Shown here: in pieces, positions 54,590 through 63,903 of the stretch
Layout of the letters: each line of letters begins with the position of its first letter
Numbering within the stretch: the first letter of the stretch is position 1
NCBI GenBank assembly: GCA_024225635.1
Contig: JAAEMK010001005.1
Location: 1-64,000 of the forward strand
DNA length: 64,000 nt
Origin: Desulfobacteraceae bacterium
Lineage (GTDB): Bacteria > Desulfobacterota > Desulfobacteria > Desulfobacterales > Desulfobacteraceae
Direction of reading: 5' to 3'
Made by a program: the position numbers and the translations under genes
The notes under the pieces: generated by a model
What the model was told of the DNA's origin: nothing
The model's database searches: none
What the model saw: the letters and a program-made list of their open reading frames with translations, nothing else

Positions 54590-57500
54590 ATGAAATGCAA
54601 AGCTATCCCAAAGATGCGCCTGGGATCAATAGTCTGCTGTGCCATCCTCGGGATTTTTTGCCTGTGTCCCCGGGGCACATGGGCAGATCCGCCGGGAAAG
54701 ACACCCCCGGCGGATAACACCGAAAAAAGAATCTCCCTGACCCCTGGGGAAAAGGAGTTCATCGCCCTTCATCAGCCCCTGGTCTTCAGCGAGGTCAACT
54801 GGAAGCCCCTTTCCATTGTGGATAATCCCAAAGGTTTTGACGGCATCATCGCCGATTATTTGAATATCATCACCCACCGCAGCGGGATGAAGTTTTCATT
54901 TCGATACAGCGCCACCTGGGCCCACGTTCTCAAGAAATACGTGGATGAAGAGATCGATGTGGTCCCGGCCCTGGGGGTGGAGGATATCGTGGGCCGGGAA
55001 ATCCTCCTGTCGGAGCCGTTTATCACCTTTCCCCTGGTGATCGTCACCCGGCAGGATATCCAGTTCATCCAGGACACCTCCCGGTTGAACGGAAAAAAGG
55101 TGGCCGTGGGCAAGGGTTATACCAGCTACCATTTCCTCACCAACAATTACCCGAAGATCACCACCGTGCAGACCGACGATGTGCCAACGGCCCTGATCAA
55201 GGTTTCAAACGGGGAGGTGTTCGCCTTTGTGGGCCACATGGCCGTGGCAATTGAAAATCTCCAGAAACTGGGCATGATAAACCTGAAGATCGCCGGCGCC
55301 ACCGAATTCCAGTTTGCCCACCGGATCGGCATTGATCCCAAGTATCCTTTTGCTCTCTCCATCATCAACAAGGTGCTGGCCTCCATGGACGAGCAGGAGC
55401 ACCGGGCCATCTACAGCAAATGGCTGGACGTCCACTATGATAAGGGGGTCGACTACCCATGGCTGTGGAAGGTCCTGGCCGGGTTTATCCTGATCGCCGG
55501 GGTGATCCTTTTCTGGAACCGGAAACTTACACTAATCAACCGGGACCTGGGCCGTGAAATCAAAGAACGCCGCCAGGTGGAAGCCGCCCTGCGCCAAAGC
55601 CAGAAGAGGTTCAAGGACCTGGCCGACCTCCTGCCCCAGATGATCTATGAGGCCGACCTTAAGGGGACCATCACCTATGCCAATGAATTCGGGTTAAAAA
55701 TGGCCGGGCATACAAAGAAAGACCTGGGCACCCGGAATATCATGGATTTTCTCTCCCCGGAAGATCAGTCCAGGGCCAGTAAGGATTTTGCCCGGATTAT
55801 AGCTGAAAAGAAACAGATGCACGGGGAATACGATTTTTATGCCGTCAACGGCGAGAAAATACCGGTGATCAGCTATTCCACCCCCATCTATCAAAACGGA
55901 AAAGTGACCGGGACCCGGGGCATCATCATCGACATCCGGGAACGAAAAGCGGTGGAAGAGGCGACCTGGGCCGCCAACCAGGCCAAAAGCAATTTCCTGG
56001 CCCGAATGAGCCATGAGATCCGCACGCCCATGAACGCCGTGATCGGCATGGCCCACCTGGCCCTGCGCACCGATCTCACGCCCAAGCAGACGGATTATAT
56101 CAAAAAAATCAAATCCTCGGCCGATACCCTCCTGGGCATCATCAACGATATCCTCGATTTCTCCAAGGTGGAAGCGGGCAAGCTCACCCTGGAATCCATT
56201 GAATTCAATCTGGATGAAGTGTTTGATTCCATGGCCAACATGATCGCTTTCAAGGCGGAGAAAAAAGGCCTGGAGCTGGTGTTCTCCGCCGCCCCGGATG
56301 TTCCCCGAAACCTTATGGGCGATCCCCTGCGCCTGGGCCAGGTATTGATCAACCTGGCGGGCAATGCGGTGAAATTCACCGAACAGGGGGAGATCATCAT
56401 CGATGTCAAGGTCCGGGCAAAAACCCGGACGGATGTGACCCTCTCTTTTTCCGTGACCGATACGGGTATCGGTCTTTCGGAGGAACAGATCAATTCCCTG
56501 TTCCAGCCCTTTACCCAGGCCGATGAATCCACCACCCGGAAATTCGGGGGCACAGGGCTTGGACTTTCCATCTCCAGGCACCTTGTGGAAATCATGGGCG
56601 GCGCCATCCGGATCAATAGCCGGCCCGGACAGGGCAGCTCGTTCACGTTCACGGCCGATTTCGGACTGGGCACCAGAGAAGCGCTCCCCATTCCGCTTCC
56701 GGCAGCCGATCTCATGGGAATCAAGGTGCTGGTGGTGGACGATAACGACGCGGCCCGGGAGGTGCTCTGCACCATGCTCGAGTCCCTCTCCTTTGATGTG
56801 GCAGCCGTGGCTTCGGGTGAAACCGCCCTTGAACGCATTGCCGAAGCCGCCGCCAACGGCACCTGTTTTGACCTGATGGTGCTGGACTGGAAGATGCCCG
56901 GGATTGACGGCATTGAGACCCTGCGCAGGCTCAAGCACCAACAGGATACCCCGCAGAAAACCGCCATCCTCATGGTGACCGCCTATGACCAGGAGGAAGT
57001 GAAAAGCGATGCCATAGAATACGGCATTGACGGCTTCATCACCAAACCGGTGAACCAGTCCCTGCTGTTCGACGCCATCACCATGATTTTCAACCGGGAA
57101 ACCTGGGAGAGAAGGGAAAAACGGCAAAATTACGTTCCCCGCCAGCAACAACTGACCGCCATTGCCGGTGCCGTGGTGCTGGTGGTGGAGGACAACGCCA
57201 TCAACCGGCAGGTAACACGGGAATTTCTGGCCCAGGCCGGGCTCCGGGTGGATACGGCGGAAAACGGGCTCCAGGCCATTGCCGCCGTGGCTGAAAAAGA
57301 GTATGACCTGGTACTCATGGACATCCAGATGCCGGAGCTTGACGGCCTGGAAGCAACCCGGAGAATCCGAAGCCTGCCGGAATATGCCCGCCTGCCCATT
57401 GTTGCCATGACCGCCCATGCCATTGCCGGAGACCGGGAAAAAAGCATGGACGCCGGCATGAATGACCATGTGACCAAACCCATTGAGCCGGATGAACTGA

Positions 57501-58213
57501 TGGCCGCCCTATTACGATGGATCAAACCTGGACACAGGTTTCCGCCGGCCGCCCATGAACAAAGGGATCACATTGAAGAAACCCTGCCCCCCCTCACCGC
57601 CATCGATGTTCCCCGGGGCGTCAAAAAAGTCGGGGGGAACAAACAGCTGTACAAAAAGCTGCTGATCGACTTTTACAATGACTATTGCGAGACCGGGGAG
57701 GAGATGGAAAAAGCCCTGGCCCGGGGAGACCACGCCAGCGTCTTAAGACAAGCCCATACCATCAGGGGGGTGGCCGGCAACATCGGCGCGGCCCTTCTCT
57801 CCACTGCGGCGGCAGATGTAGAACGTCCGCTCCAGGCAGCGGCAAAAGATCCTGAAACTGCAAAAACGGCATTCCCGGCTTTTTCCCGGGCCCTCCATGG
57901 GGTGCTGGCGGAGCTTCGTCCCCTGGCCCAGGCTGGTGAGCCTCCCCTGCCCGGGGCTGCCAAACCCTTCTCCCTCACCCATGCCGGAGAACTCATGGAG
58001 CAGTTGGCCCTTTTCCTGGAAGAAGGCAATTGTGAGGCCGAGGACCTGATTCCCCGGATACGAGTGACCCTGACCCTGGCGGAAACCGCCGACACGGTCG
58101 CGGCCATGATCGAGCAGATCGAGCAGCTCGATTTTGACCCGGCCCTGAAGACCCTGGGAACACTTAAAGAAACCTTGGGCCTGCAATCATCACAGGACAA
58201 AGAACATGACTGA
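54590..58213 (+). CDS. Hybrid sensor kinase: SBP3-PAS-HisKA-HATPase-REC-REC-HPt
   Basis: A 1207-aa membrane kinase. A signal peptide (ending GTWADPPGK) is followed by one periplasmic solute-binding domain of the SBP_bac_3 type (about 50-300: KPLSIVDNPKGFDGIIADYLN, YSKWLDVHYDKGVDYPW), then a helix (VLAGFILIAGVILFWNRK). Next come a PAS domain, HisKA with SHEIRTPMNAVIG, and HATPase with NLAGNAVKFTEQG and GGTGLGLSISR. Two receivers follow (LVVDDNDAA, VLDWKMPG; VVEDNAINR, LMDIQMPEL) and an HPt domain with AHTIRGVAGNIGA. The start is uncertain (54518 is possible). It overlaps the GGDEF gene by 8 nt, which suggests that the two act together. Confidence 0.92.
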   Translation: MKCKAIPKMRLGSIVCCAILGIFCLCPRGTWADPPGKTPPADNTEKRISLTPGEKEFIALHQPLVFSEVNWKPLSIVDNPKGFDGIIADYLNIITHRSGMKFSFRYSATWAHVLKKYVDEEIDVVPALGVEDIVGREILLSEPFITFPLVIVTRQDIQFIQDTSRLNGKKVAVGKGYTSYHFLTNNYPKITTVQTDDVPTALIKVSNGEVFAFVGHMAVAIENLQKLGMINLKIAGATEFQFAHRIGIDPKYPFALSIINKVLASMDEQEHRAIYSKWLDVHYDKGVDYPWLWKVLAGFILIAGVILFWNRKLTLINRDLGREIKERRQVEAALRQSQKRFKDLADLLPQMIYEADLKGTITYANEFGLKMAGHTKKDLGTRNIMDFLSPEDQSRASKDFARIIAEKKQMHGEYDFYAVNGEKIPVISYSTPIYQNGKVTGTRGIIIDIRERKAVEEATWAANQAKSNFLARMSHEIRTPMNAVIGMAHLALRTDLTPKQTDYIKKIKSSADTLLGIINDILDFSKVEAGKLTLESIEFNLDEVFDSMANMIAFKAEKKGLELVFSAAPDVPRNLMGDPLRLGQVLINLAGNAVKFTEQGEIIIDVKVRAKTRTDVTLSFSVTDTGIGLSEEQINSLFQPFTQADESTTRKFGGTGLGLSISRHLVEIMGGAIRINSRPGQGSSFTFTADFGLGTREALPIPLPAADLMGIKVLVVDDNDAAREVLCTMLESLSFDVAAVASGETALERIAEAAANGTCFDLMVLDWKMPGIDGIETLRRLKHQQDTPQKTAILMVTAYDQEEVKSDAIEYGIDGFITKPVNQSLLFDAITMIFNRETWERREKRQNYVPRQQQLTAIAGAVVLVVEDNAINRQVTREFLAQAGLRVDTAENGLQAIAAVAEKEYDLVLMDIQMPELDGLEATRRIRSLPEYARLPIVAMTAHAIAGDREKSMDAGMNDHVTKPIEPDELMAALLRWIKPGHRFPPAAHEQRDHIEETLPPLTAIDVPRGVKKVGGNKQLYKKLLIDFYNDYCETGEEMEKALARGDHASVLRQAHTIRGVAGNIGAALLSTAAADVERPLQAAAKDPETAKTAFPAFSRALHGVLAELRPLAQAGEPPLPGAAKPFSLTHAGELMEQLALFLEEGNCEAEDLIPRIRVTLTLAETADTVAAMIEQIEQLDFDPALKTLGTLKETLGLQSSQDKEHD

Positions 58214-59108
58214 AAAACAGCGCATTCTCGTGGTGGACGATGAGCGTTTCAATCTGAACGTACTTGCCGATCTGCTGAAAACAGACTACACGGTAATCCT
58301 GGCCAAAAACGGAGAACAGGCCCTTGAACGCGCAGGCAAACAGCCGCCCGACCTTATTCTTCTCGATATCATGATGCCCGGCATGGACGGTTACCAGACC
58401 TTGAAGGCATTGAAGGAGAATCAAACCACCCGGGAGATACCGGTGATTTTCATCACGGCCCTGGGAGGGGGGGAGGAAGAGGAGAAAGGGCTGCTCCTCG
58501 GTGCCGTGGATTATATCGTCAAACCCTTTCAACCGGCCATTGTAATGGCCCGGGTCAAAATTCATCTCAAGATCGTGCGCCAGCGCAAGCTGCTGGAAAA
58601 CATCGCCCTGCTGGACGGGTTGACGGAAATCCCCAATCACCGCAGTTTCACGGAACGGTTTGCCCAGGAATGGCAGCGGGCCATGCGCAGCAGGGCTCCC
58701 CTTTCCCTGGGGATTCTGGATGTGGATCATTTCAAGCAGTACAATGACACCTACGGCCATGGCCAGGGGGATGAGGTGCTGAAAACCGTCGCCACCGTGC
58801 TTACACAAGAGTTGAAGCGCACACCCGATTTTGCCGCCCGTTACGGCGGAGAAGAGTTTGCCATGCTCCTGCCGGAAACCGATGCCCGGGGGGCGGCAAA
58901 AGTTGCCCAAAAAATCTGCAAGGCCATCGAGGACCTTGGCATCGAACATGCCGGCTCTTCCGCATCCCGCTGGTTAACGGTGAGCATCGGCGGCACAACC
59001 CTTGTACCCACCATGGAACAAACCGAGGGGCAATTGTTCGAAACCGCAGACAAAATGCTGTATGAAGCCAAGAAAAAAGGGCGTAACCAGGCAACCTGGC
59101 AACATTAG
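58206..59108 (+). CDS. PleD-like response regulator with GGDEF (diguanylate cyclase)
   Basis: A 300-aa protein. A receiver (residues 1-125) has LVVDDERFN, the phosphorylated Asp in LLDIMMPGMDG, and VKPF. A coiled linker leads to a GGDEF domain with YGGEEFAMLLPE (active GGEEF form). RTPD stands five residues before it, the RxxD inhibition site, so it should make c-di-GMP and be held back by product. The overlap ATGACTGA with the large hybrid kinase shows translational coupling; the kinase's HPt is the likely phosphate donor. Confidence 0.94.
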   Translation: MTEKQRILVVDDERFNLNVLADLLKTDYTVILAKNGEQALERAGKQPPDLILLDIMMPGMDGYQTLKALKENQTTREIPVIFITALGGGEEEEKGLLLGAVDYIVKPFQPAIVMARVKIHLKIVRQRKLLENIALLDGLTEIPNHRSFTERFAQEWQRAMRSRAPLSLGILDVDHFKQYNDTYGHGQGDEVLKTVATVLTQELKRTPDFAARYGGEEFAMLLPETDARGAAKVAQKICKAIEDLGIEHAGSSASRWLTVSIGGTTLVPTMEQTEGQLFETADKMLYEAKKKGRNQATWQH

Positions 59109-59125
59109 CCGCTTTCTTCCTTTAG

Positions 59126-59162
59126 GGGCCGGTTGCGCCCCCCAAACCAGCGCAACCGGCCC
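59126..59162. terminator. Strong hairpin between convergent genes
   Basis: GGGCCGGTTGCGC (59126-59138) and GCGCAACCGGCCC (59150-59162) form a perfect 13-bp stem with an 11-nt loop, followed on the plus strand by CCCTCTTTATT. It probably ends both the plus-strand GGDEF gene and the minus-strand export operon. Confidence 0.75.
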
Positions 59163-59173
59163 AACCCTCTTTA

Positions 59174-59890
59174 TTAAACCTTAAGTTTTCTTCTTATGCC
59201 AACAATGCCCAAAAGCCCTGAGCCCAGGAGCCAGACTGCAGCCGGGACCGGCACCGGGGCAGCCGCCCGGATCTCAAACGTCCCGCCATTTACCGCAGCC
59301 GGAATTTTAAAAGGGGCCTTCATTGGCTGGGGCAAGGGGACCTGGCCGGACTGGTTCAAATCCTCAACAATACCGGAAAGCAGCTCGCTGGTATTGCCCC
59401 CGGACAGGGTCAACTCATCAATGGCAATTTCATAGCTGCTATTACTTCCTTCCTCTGGTGTAAAGGTGAAATCATAATCCAAGTTCGCACCGGTAAGGGA
59501 ATACCCGCCAAACGCTCCCGTAATCTCTCTGCTGCCCGCATGAACGGCAGGGTTCACCCCATCCCCTAACAGGGTTGACAGATCAGGAGCGGCAAAGCTG
59601 CCAAGGCCCGTTTCCGGCAACTCAAGCTCAAAAGTATAAAACCCGAGCAGATTAAGGGAAAGGGTGGCCGAGGCGGTGTAGCTAACCACCCCTCCGCAAG
59701 GTGCCGGATCAAATTCAAAATCGACGACCAGGGGTTCGGGGGTCGTCAAGGACGCGGACTCATAATCAGCTGTAACGTCCAGGCTCAACCAACCGCTTAC
59801 GATATCGCCCGAGTATGAGTATGCATGCACCATGGTCGAACAGCTTAGAATAAAAAGAGCGGAGAATATGCCTATAAGTCGTTTTTTCAT
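59174..59890 (-). CDS. PEP-CTERM-type exported protein
   Basis: A 238-aa secreted protein. A signal peptide (MKKRLIGIFSALFILSCSTMVHA) starts it, and VPVPAAVWLLGSGLLGIVGI then RRKLKV ends it: a PEP-CTERM-type tail with membrane helix and basic end, handled by an exosortase in related bacteria. The middle is beta-rich with an ATLSLNLLGFYTFELELPET pattern and no named domain. Two Cys occur, one in the signal region and one in APCGGVV. The ATG 59890 has AAGGGAT before it. Last of five genes on this strand, 16 nt after the preceding one. Confidence 0.82.
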   Translation of the reverse strand: MKKRLIGIFSALFILSCSTMVHAYSYSGDIVSGWLSLDVTADYESASLTTPEPLVVDFEFDPAPCGGVVSYTASATLSLNLLGFYTFELELPETGLGSFAAPDLSTLLGDGVNPAVHAGSREITGAFGGYSLTGANLDYDFTFTPEEGSNSSYEIAIDELTLSGGNTSELLSGIVEDLNQSGQVPLPQPMKAPFKIPAAVNGGTFEIRAAAPVPVPAAVWLLGSGLLGIVGIRRKLKV

Positions 59891-59906
59891 TTGAAATCCC
59901 TTTTCA

Positions 59907-60917
59907 TCATTGAATTGATTCCCGGCCGAAATCAGCCGCAAAAGCGTTCATGCAACCGGGATCAAACCCTGCTGCAAAAAGGGCCAGATCCAATCCGTCC
60001 ACATCATTGTCATGGTCACCGTCCAATGGACATTCATCCAGTTTCCACCCGGCCAGGACAGCCCAGAGCCACCAGGCGGCATAGCCTTTGCGGTTGCCGT
60101 TGAGATGCTGGCTGTGGGCTGCCCCCGAGGCCCACCAGTCAACCCCAAGGGTATGGCTATCCTGCCAATCCCCGGCCCAGTTTCTATCACGTGAGCCGTT
60201 GTTGTCGGAGTCATAGTCACAATTGTCGGTTCCATTGAGAGCCATATAATTGACCAGGCCGTCGGGGTCATAGCTTTCAATATCGGCAAAATCATAGAGG
60301 ATCCGGTTATGGGTCCTGCAATGGGCCCTGATATGCTCATTGGCAAGATGGAGCCGGCCGGTGGGGCCGGTTCCATTGAGATGCCCCGTCATGAACACGA
60401 ATTTCACATGTGGATAATCCGCGATCAACCCTTCCATGAGATTCAGGTAGATATCGATATTGGCGATGGATGTGGCGGCCTGTCCGCACCAGGACCAGAT
60501 AACGACGTTGACCTCCGAGTTATCAGGATCGTCGAGATACGCTCGGGTCCGTTGGGCCCATGTGGTTCTGTTGGGATTTCCAAGATCTCCCGGCACAAAA
60601 TAGTTGTGCAGATCCAGGGCGTTGTCCGTTCCGCCGTTATTCCATTTATAGAGCTCCGGGGTGGCGCCGTTGGCGGTCATGAATGTATCCAGCTGGCTGC
60701 CGTTGTTTGTTCCCATGCCGGATATGAGCTGACTGCCATGGGAGGTATGCCCATAGGCGATGTGCAGGTCGGCAACGGCCTTTTCAATGGCCGATTCGGG
60801 AATCTCCCAGATCCGGGTGCAGTCATGATCGATGATCACAGGGGCTGTCCCCATGGCCGTAACAGGCATCATCAGGAAAAAAAGAAAAACAGCGGCATAT
60901 GCGGTTCTGTTTTTCAT
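59907..60917 (-). CDS. Exported protein with C-terminal EF-hand repeat, function unknown
   Basis: A 336-aa secreted protein (signal peptide ending VTAMGTAP). The main body is not recognised; it includes YGHTSHGSQLISGMG, VVIWSWCGQAA, FVFMTGHLNGTG and DNCDYDSDNNGSRDRNW, with many His, Trp and Asp, which could be an enzyme with a metal or SGNH-type active site (guess). The end has DGDHDNDVDGLDLALFAAGF, one dockerin-type calcium loop (D-x-D-x-D-x-x-x-D... spacing). It overlaps the previous gene by 4 nt (ATGA). Confidence 0.8.
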   Translation of the reverse strand: MKNRTAYAAVFLFFLMMPVTAMGTAPVIIDHDCTRIWEIPESAIEKAVADLHIAYGHTSHGSQLISGMGTNNGSQLDTFMTANGATPELYKWNNGGTDNALDLHNYFVPGDLGNPNRTTWAQRTRAYLDDPDNSEVNVVIWSWCGQAATSIANIDIYLNLMEGLIADYPHVKFVFMTGHLNGTGPTGRLHLANEHIRAHCRTHNRILYDFADIESYDPDGLVNYMALNGTDNCDYDSDNNGSRDRNWAGDWQDSHTLGVDWWASGAAHSQHLNGNRKGYAAWWLWAVLAGWKLDECPLDGDHDNDVDGLDLALFAAGFDPGCMNAFAADFGRESIQ

Positions 60918-61441
60918 GACCGTCTCCGAACCAATCCAAACACGCCAACAAGGCCGCTTCCGAGGAGCACCATGGTACCGGGAATGGGTACGGGAGTTTC
61001 CTTGAACCCTCCACTTTCGTAATACCCCTCCGGGAAATCGATCTTGCCTTCAAAGTCATAAAACACCGGAAGATCGAATGTCAGCGCAACATCCGACGTA
61101 ATGGTCAGCACCCGGCCGGATGTCATGGGCATGCAGAGCGGATCGTCCACATCCCCCTCATCATATACGGCGTTGTAGTTCCCAAAAGTTTCAAAGATCC
61201 AATTACCGCCTTTGGGTACGGCATCTCCCAGCTCATAGTTCCAGTTGGTCTCGAACTCACCGCCGAACAATTTGAACTCAACCCCCGCGATTTTCCTTAC
61301 CAGGTCAGGAACCATGGCAGGATCTGGGATATCGATGTCAAGGGTATAAAGATAATTTACGGGAACAGCTGTGGAGGCGCCTGCATGACCGGCCAAGAGT
61401 AAAAATACGACGAACAATGTGCTTGATATAAGTTTCTTCAT
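60914..61441 (-). CDS. PEP-CTERM-type exported protein
   Basis: A 175-aa secreted protein. It has a signal peptide (MKKLISSTLFVVFLLLAGHAGA) and the tail TPVPIPGTMVLLGSGLVGVFG then LVRRRS, a PEP-CTERM-type sorting signal. The middle is acidic and beta-rich (NYLYTLDIDIPDPAMVPDL, GKIDFPEGYYESGG) with no named domain. It is the third gene of the export operon. Confidence 0.82.
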   Translation of the reverse strand: MKKLISSTLFVVFLLLAGHAGASTAVPVNYLYTLDIDIPDPAMVPDLVRKIAGVEFKLFGGEFETNWNYELGDAVPKGGNWIFETFGNYNAVYDEGDVDDPLCMPMTSGRVLTITSDVALTFDLPVFYDFEGKIDFPEGYYESGGFKETPVPIPGTMVLLGSGLVGVFGLVRRRS

Positions 61442-61469
61442 TTCCAGTTTCCCCTGTCTTTAATGGGAT

Positions 61470-62252
61470 TTAAATTCTTGTTTTGATACAACGGATATCC
61501 TTGGGAGTAATAATGCCGTTACCATCACAATCCATGTAGCAAGGGGCATTGGCGTCACCGATGCTTGGCTTGATCGCCCTGATGTCCCGTGGCGTGACAC
61601 TCCCGTTGCCATCCGCGTCACCCAGGGGCTGGACAATGACCGGACCAAACGACACATAGGTGCCGTCAAGAACCTGGGGGACTTGATCGTCAAGCCTAAC
61701 GAAATTTTTATAGGATGATGCGCCATCCCCTTTTGCATAGGATAAGGTGAGCAATGGATTCAACGGCATTTCGCCGTCGGCAGCCTGAAATGTGACCATG
61801 CCGATGAATATCCTTGTCCCCCTTGACACCCCTTTTTCCGGGTCAGCGGGATCAAGCTTGCCGCCGATGAGGATCACTTCCCCCGGTGTTGCGAAATCCG
61901 GCTCCGGGTTATTCCGGTATGATGCGGTTCCATTCCCCAGGTACCACTTTGTCCCATTTGACGTATAGGGGATGGGATCGACATCTTTACTCGCATCGAT
62001 GACGGTCAACTCGCCCGGATCGTAGGTGAGCTTTATGCCGTAGCTTACAAGATTGTCCATGGCAAGATCCGCATAGAGGTATACGGCCAGCTCATTTTCC
62101 GTAACCACCCCCTCCCCATAGATATCAACATCCGCCCCAAAGCTCAGTGCCGGTGCGATAAGAGCAAAACCAAGGAACATCCAGATTGCCGGGATTATTT
62201 TTTTCAATTTTAGCAGCTTCAATTTTTCTCCTCTCATCTTTAATTCATTCAT
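61470..62252 (-). CDS. Exported cohesin-like protein with C-terminal type I dockerin
   Basis: A 260-aa protein. After an N-terminal signal or anchor (PAIWMFLGFALIAPALSFGA), residues about 40-190 look like a cohesin fold: VTENELAVYLYADLAMDN, VSYGIKLTYDPGELTVIDAS, then RIFIGMVTFQAADGE. Residues about 205-260 are a dockerin I with two calcium loops (DADGNGSVTPRDIRAI; DCDGNGIITPKDIRCI). Having both units in one chain is like a small scaffoldin. The start is uncertain: ATG at 62237 or a TTG with AGAGGAG before it (62225) are options. Confidence 0.75.
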   Translation of the reverse strand: MNELKMRGEKLKLLKLKKIIPAIWMFLGFALIAPALSFGADVDIYGEGVVTENELAVYLYADLAMDNLVSYGIKLTYDPGELTVIDASKDVDPIPYTSNGTKWYLGNGTASYRNNPEPDFATPGEVILIGGKLDPADPEKGVSRGTRIFIGMVTFQAADGEMPLNPLLTLSYAKGDGASSYKNFVRLDDQVPQVLDGTYVSFGPVIVQPLGDADGNGSVTPRDIRAIKPSIGDANAPCYMDCDGNGIITPKDIRCIKTRI

Positions 62253-62276
62253 GAAATCGTTATCAGCCTGTTTTTC

Positions 62277-63512
62277 CTAATTCAGACAACTCTCCTCAAC
62301 AGGGGGCGGGGTGAGAACCGGGAGAGCATTCCCATGATTGACCGCCACAATGGTGGTTTCCGAATCCGTCTCCATGCCATCGCTGATGGTGAGCCGGAAA
62401 ATATGGGGCCTGGCAATTCTTGCCGTAAATTGAACAGCTTCATCATCCGGCAGTTCAATGGCCCCGAAATTGGCGGCCAGCAGCCCCATATCCATGCCAT
62501 CCACATCACCATCCCCATCAAGATTGACCTGGTAGCACTCCTCCCCGGAGCCTGCATTACCGAACCGGTCGGCCATACTGTACAGGTCTGTCGTTCCCAG
62601 GGGATTTTCATGGACCCAGGAATAGGTAACCGTAACACTTGCCGAAACACTTCCGGACCCATCAAGGGTGACCACCTGCCCCATCAGGGCCTGCTGTGTT
62701 CGTCCGGCATTTGCCTTGAGCAAATCCAGCGCCAGGGGATCTCCGACAACCGCCACCCGGACATAGGCAACAGGGCTTCGATTAAAGGTATCCTCTCCCA
62801 TCCGGTCCCTGACCGTGAGCCGGAAATAATAATTCCCCTCCCGGCCGGGGGTAAAGGTCACCAGGGGAGCTCTCCCTTCATCGCTTAAGGCAACTGAGGA
62901 TTCCGGCCCTGCATAGCATTCCCACCGAAATGCCAGACCGGGGGTATCCGCCCCATGGGGATCAAAGCTTTGGGACCCGTCAAGCGTCACCTCTGTGCCC
63001 ACACCGACCAGTTGATCCGGGCCCGCCACGGCAATGGGCACGGTCTGCTCGCTACAGCCCGATGAGGGATAGGAAAAAAGTACGGAAAGCGGGGATGACA
63101 ATTCGCTTTCGTCACCATTTTCCCATGCGGATGTGCCATACACGGTGATCCGAGAATTATCCCTGCTGTAGAAATGCCACAGCAGACCGGCATCGGGGAG
63201 CAGGTTTCCCTTCTTTCTCGCAGGCACGGATGTCTGGTACATAAGGGGCCCGTCATCAATGCGAACATAGATATTGTCGTGGTGGATATTCCCTGTGCCA
63301 TGATCACCACCGATCAATAGCCCCCTGAATGCCAAGGTCGTTTTTTCCCTTGCCGCCATCTCCATGGTTTTGGCATCCCTGTCCCGGGCCGGGCTTAATC
63401 GCTTAATTCCGGGGGGGTCCGGGTCAAAGGCCAGGGCAAGGCCGACACAAGAGAGTAAAGAGATACAGATAAAACAAATGATCAAGAATCGTCTTTTCCG
63501 AGTGTGAATCAC
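62277..63512 (-). CDS. Exported PKD-domain protein with inserted EF-hand unit
   Basis: A 411-aa secreted protein (signal peptide ending LALAFDP). It has two PKD/Ig-like repeats: AVAGPDQLVGVGTEVTLDGS and RFRLTV-type YYFRLTVRDRMGE; and ANAGRTQQALMGQVVTLDGSGS with IFRLTISDGMETDS. A dockerin-type calcium loop (NLDGDGDVDGMDMGLLAANF) sits inside the second PKD repeat rather than at the end. It leads the five-gene export operon; AAAGGAGG stands before the ATG. Likely cell-surface binding or matrix function. Confidence 0.8.
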   Translation of the reverse strand: MIHTRKRRFLIICFICISLLSCVGLALAFDPDPPGIKRLSPARDRDAKTMEMAAREKTTLAFRGLLIGGDHGTGNIHHDNIYVRIDDGPLMYQTSVPARKKGNLLPDAGLLWHFYSRDNSRITVYGTSAWENGDESELSSPLSVLFSYPSSGCSEQTVPIAVAGPDQLVGVGTEVTLDGSQSFDPHGADTPGLAFRWECYAGPESSVALSDEGRAPLVTFTPGREGNYYFRLTVRDRMGEDTFNRSPVAYVRVAVVGDPLALDLLKANAGRTQQALMGQVVTLDGSGSVSASVTVTYSWVHENPLGTTDLYSMADRFGNAGSGEECYQVNLDGDGDVDGMDMGLLAANFGAIELPDDEAVQFTARIARPHIFRLTISDGMETDSETTIVAVNHGNALPVLTPPPVEESCLN

Positions 63513-63903
63513 ATATTCCTCCTTTATCTTTGGGATAAAAAATGCTGCGTCTACCGCCGCGCCTGGTACAGCACTATCGCAAGATCAGTACCAGCCCGCA
63601 CACGAATTGCCCAACCGTTCGTAACCACACGTTTTTTCCACCCTTCACAAAAAATGAGACCGGAACAAAGCAGGGAGGATTGAAGGGTTTTCCATACAGG
63701 AAAATTGAGGAGAGAGGTCTGCCCTGTATGAAAATACCTTCAAGGATTGAGATGGCTCACATACCGAAAAAAGCGACAGGACCGGATTTTTATTTGAAAT
63801 TCAGGGAATTTAAGGCAGGTGGAGAGAAAAATCACATGTATGGATATTCATTCACCACGACAAGAAGTTGGAATCCTGCTCCATTGCTGGAACCATCACT
63901 GGA
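63513..63903. other. Intergenic region before the export operon
   Basis: No gene is supported. A plus-strand frame at 63542-63949 has no motif and is probably chance. A hairpin (63563-63594) lies in the expected leader of the minus-strand operon. No riboswitch family could be matched. Confidence 0.4.
63563..63594 (-). promoter_or_regulatory. Leader hairpin of the export operon
   Basis: CTGGTAC (63563-63569) and GTACCAG (63588-63594) form a perfect 7-bp stem with an 18-nt loop, about 50-80 nt before the first gene's start codon. Its role is unknown. Confidence 0.35.

Noticed and set aside
55694-57469. Long minus-strand open frame (591 codons)
   Set aside because: It lies wholly antisense to the hybrid kinase with intact motifs and has no ribosome site or domain.
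59353-59363. GGTTCAAATCC, a tRNA T-loop-like string
   Set aside because: No acceptor, D or anticodon arms around it; it lies in a coding frame.
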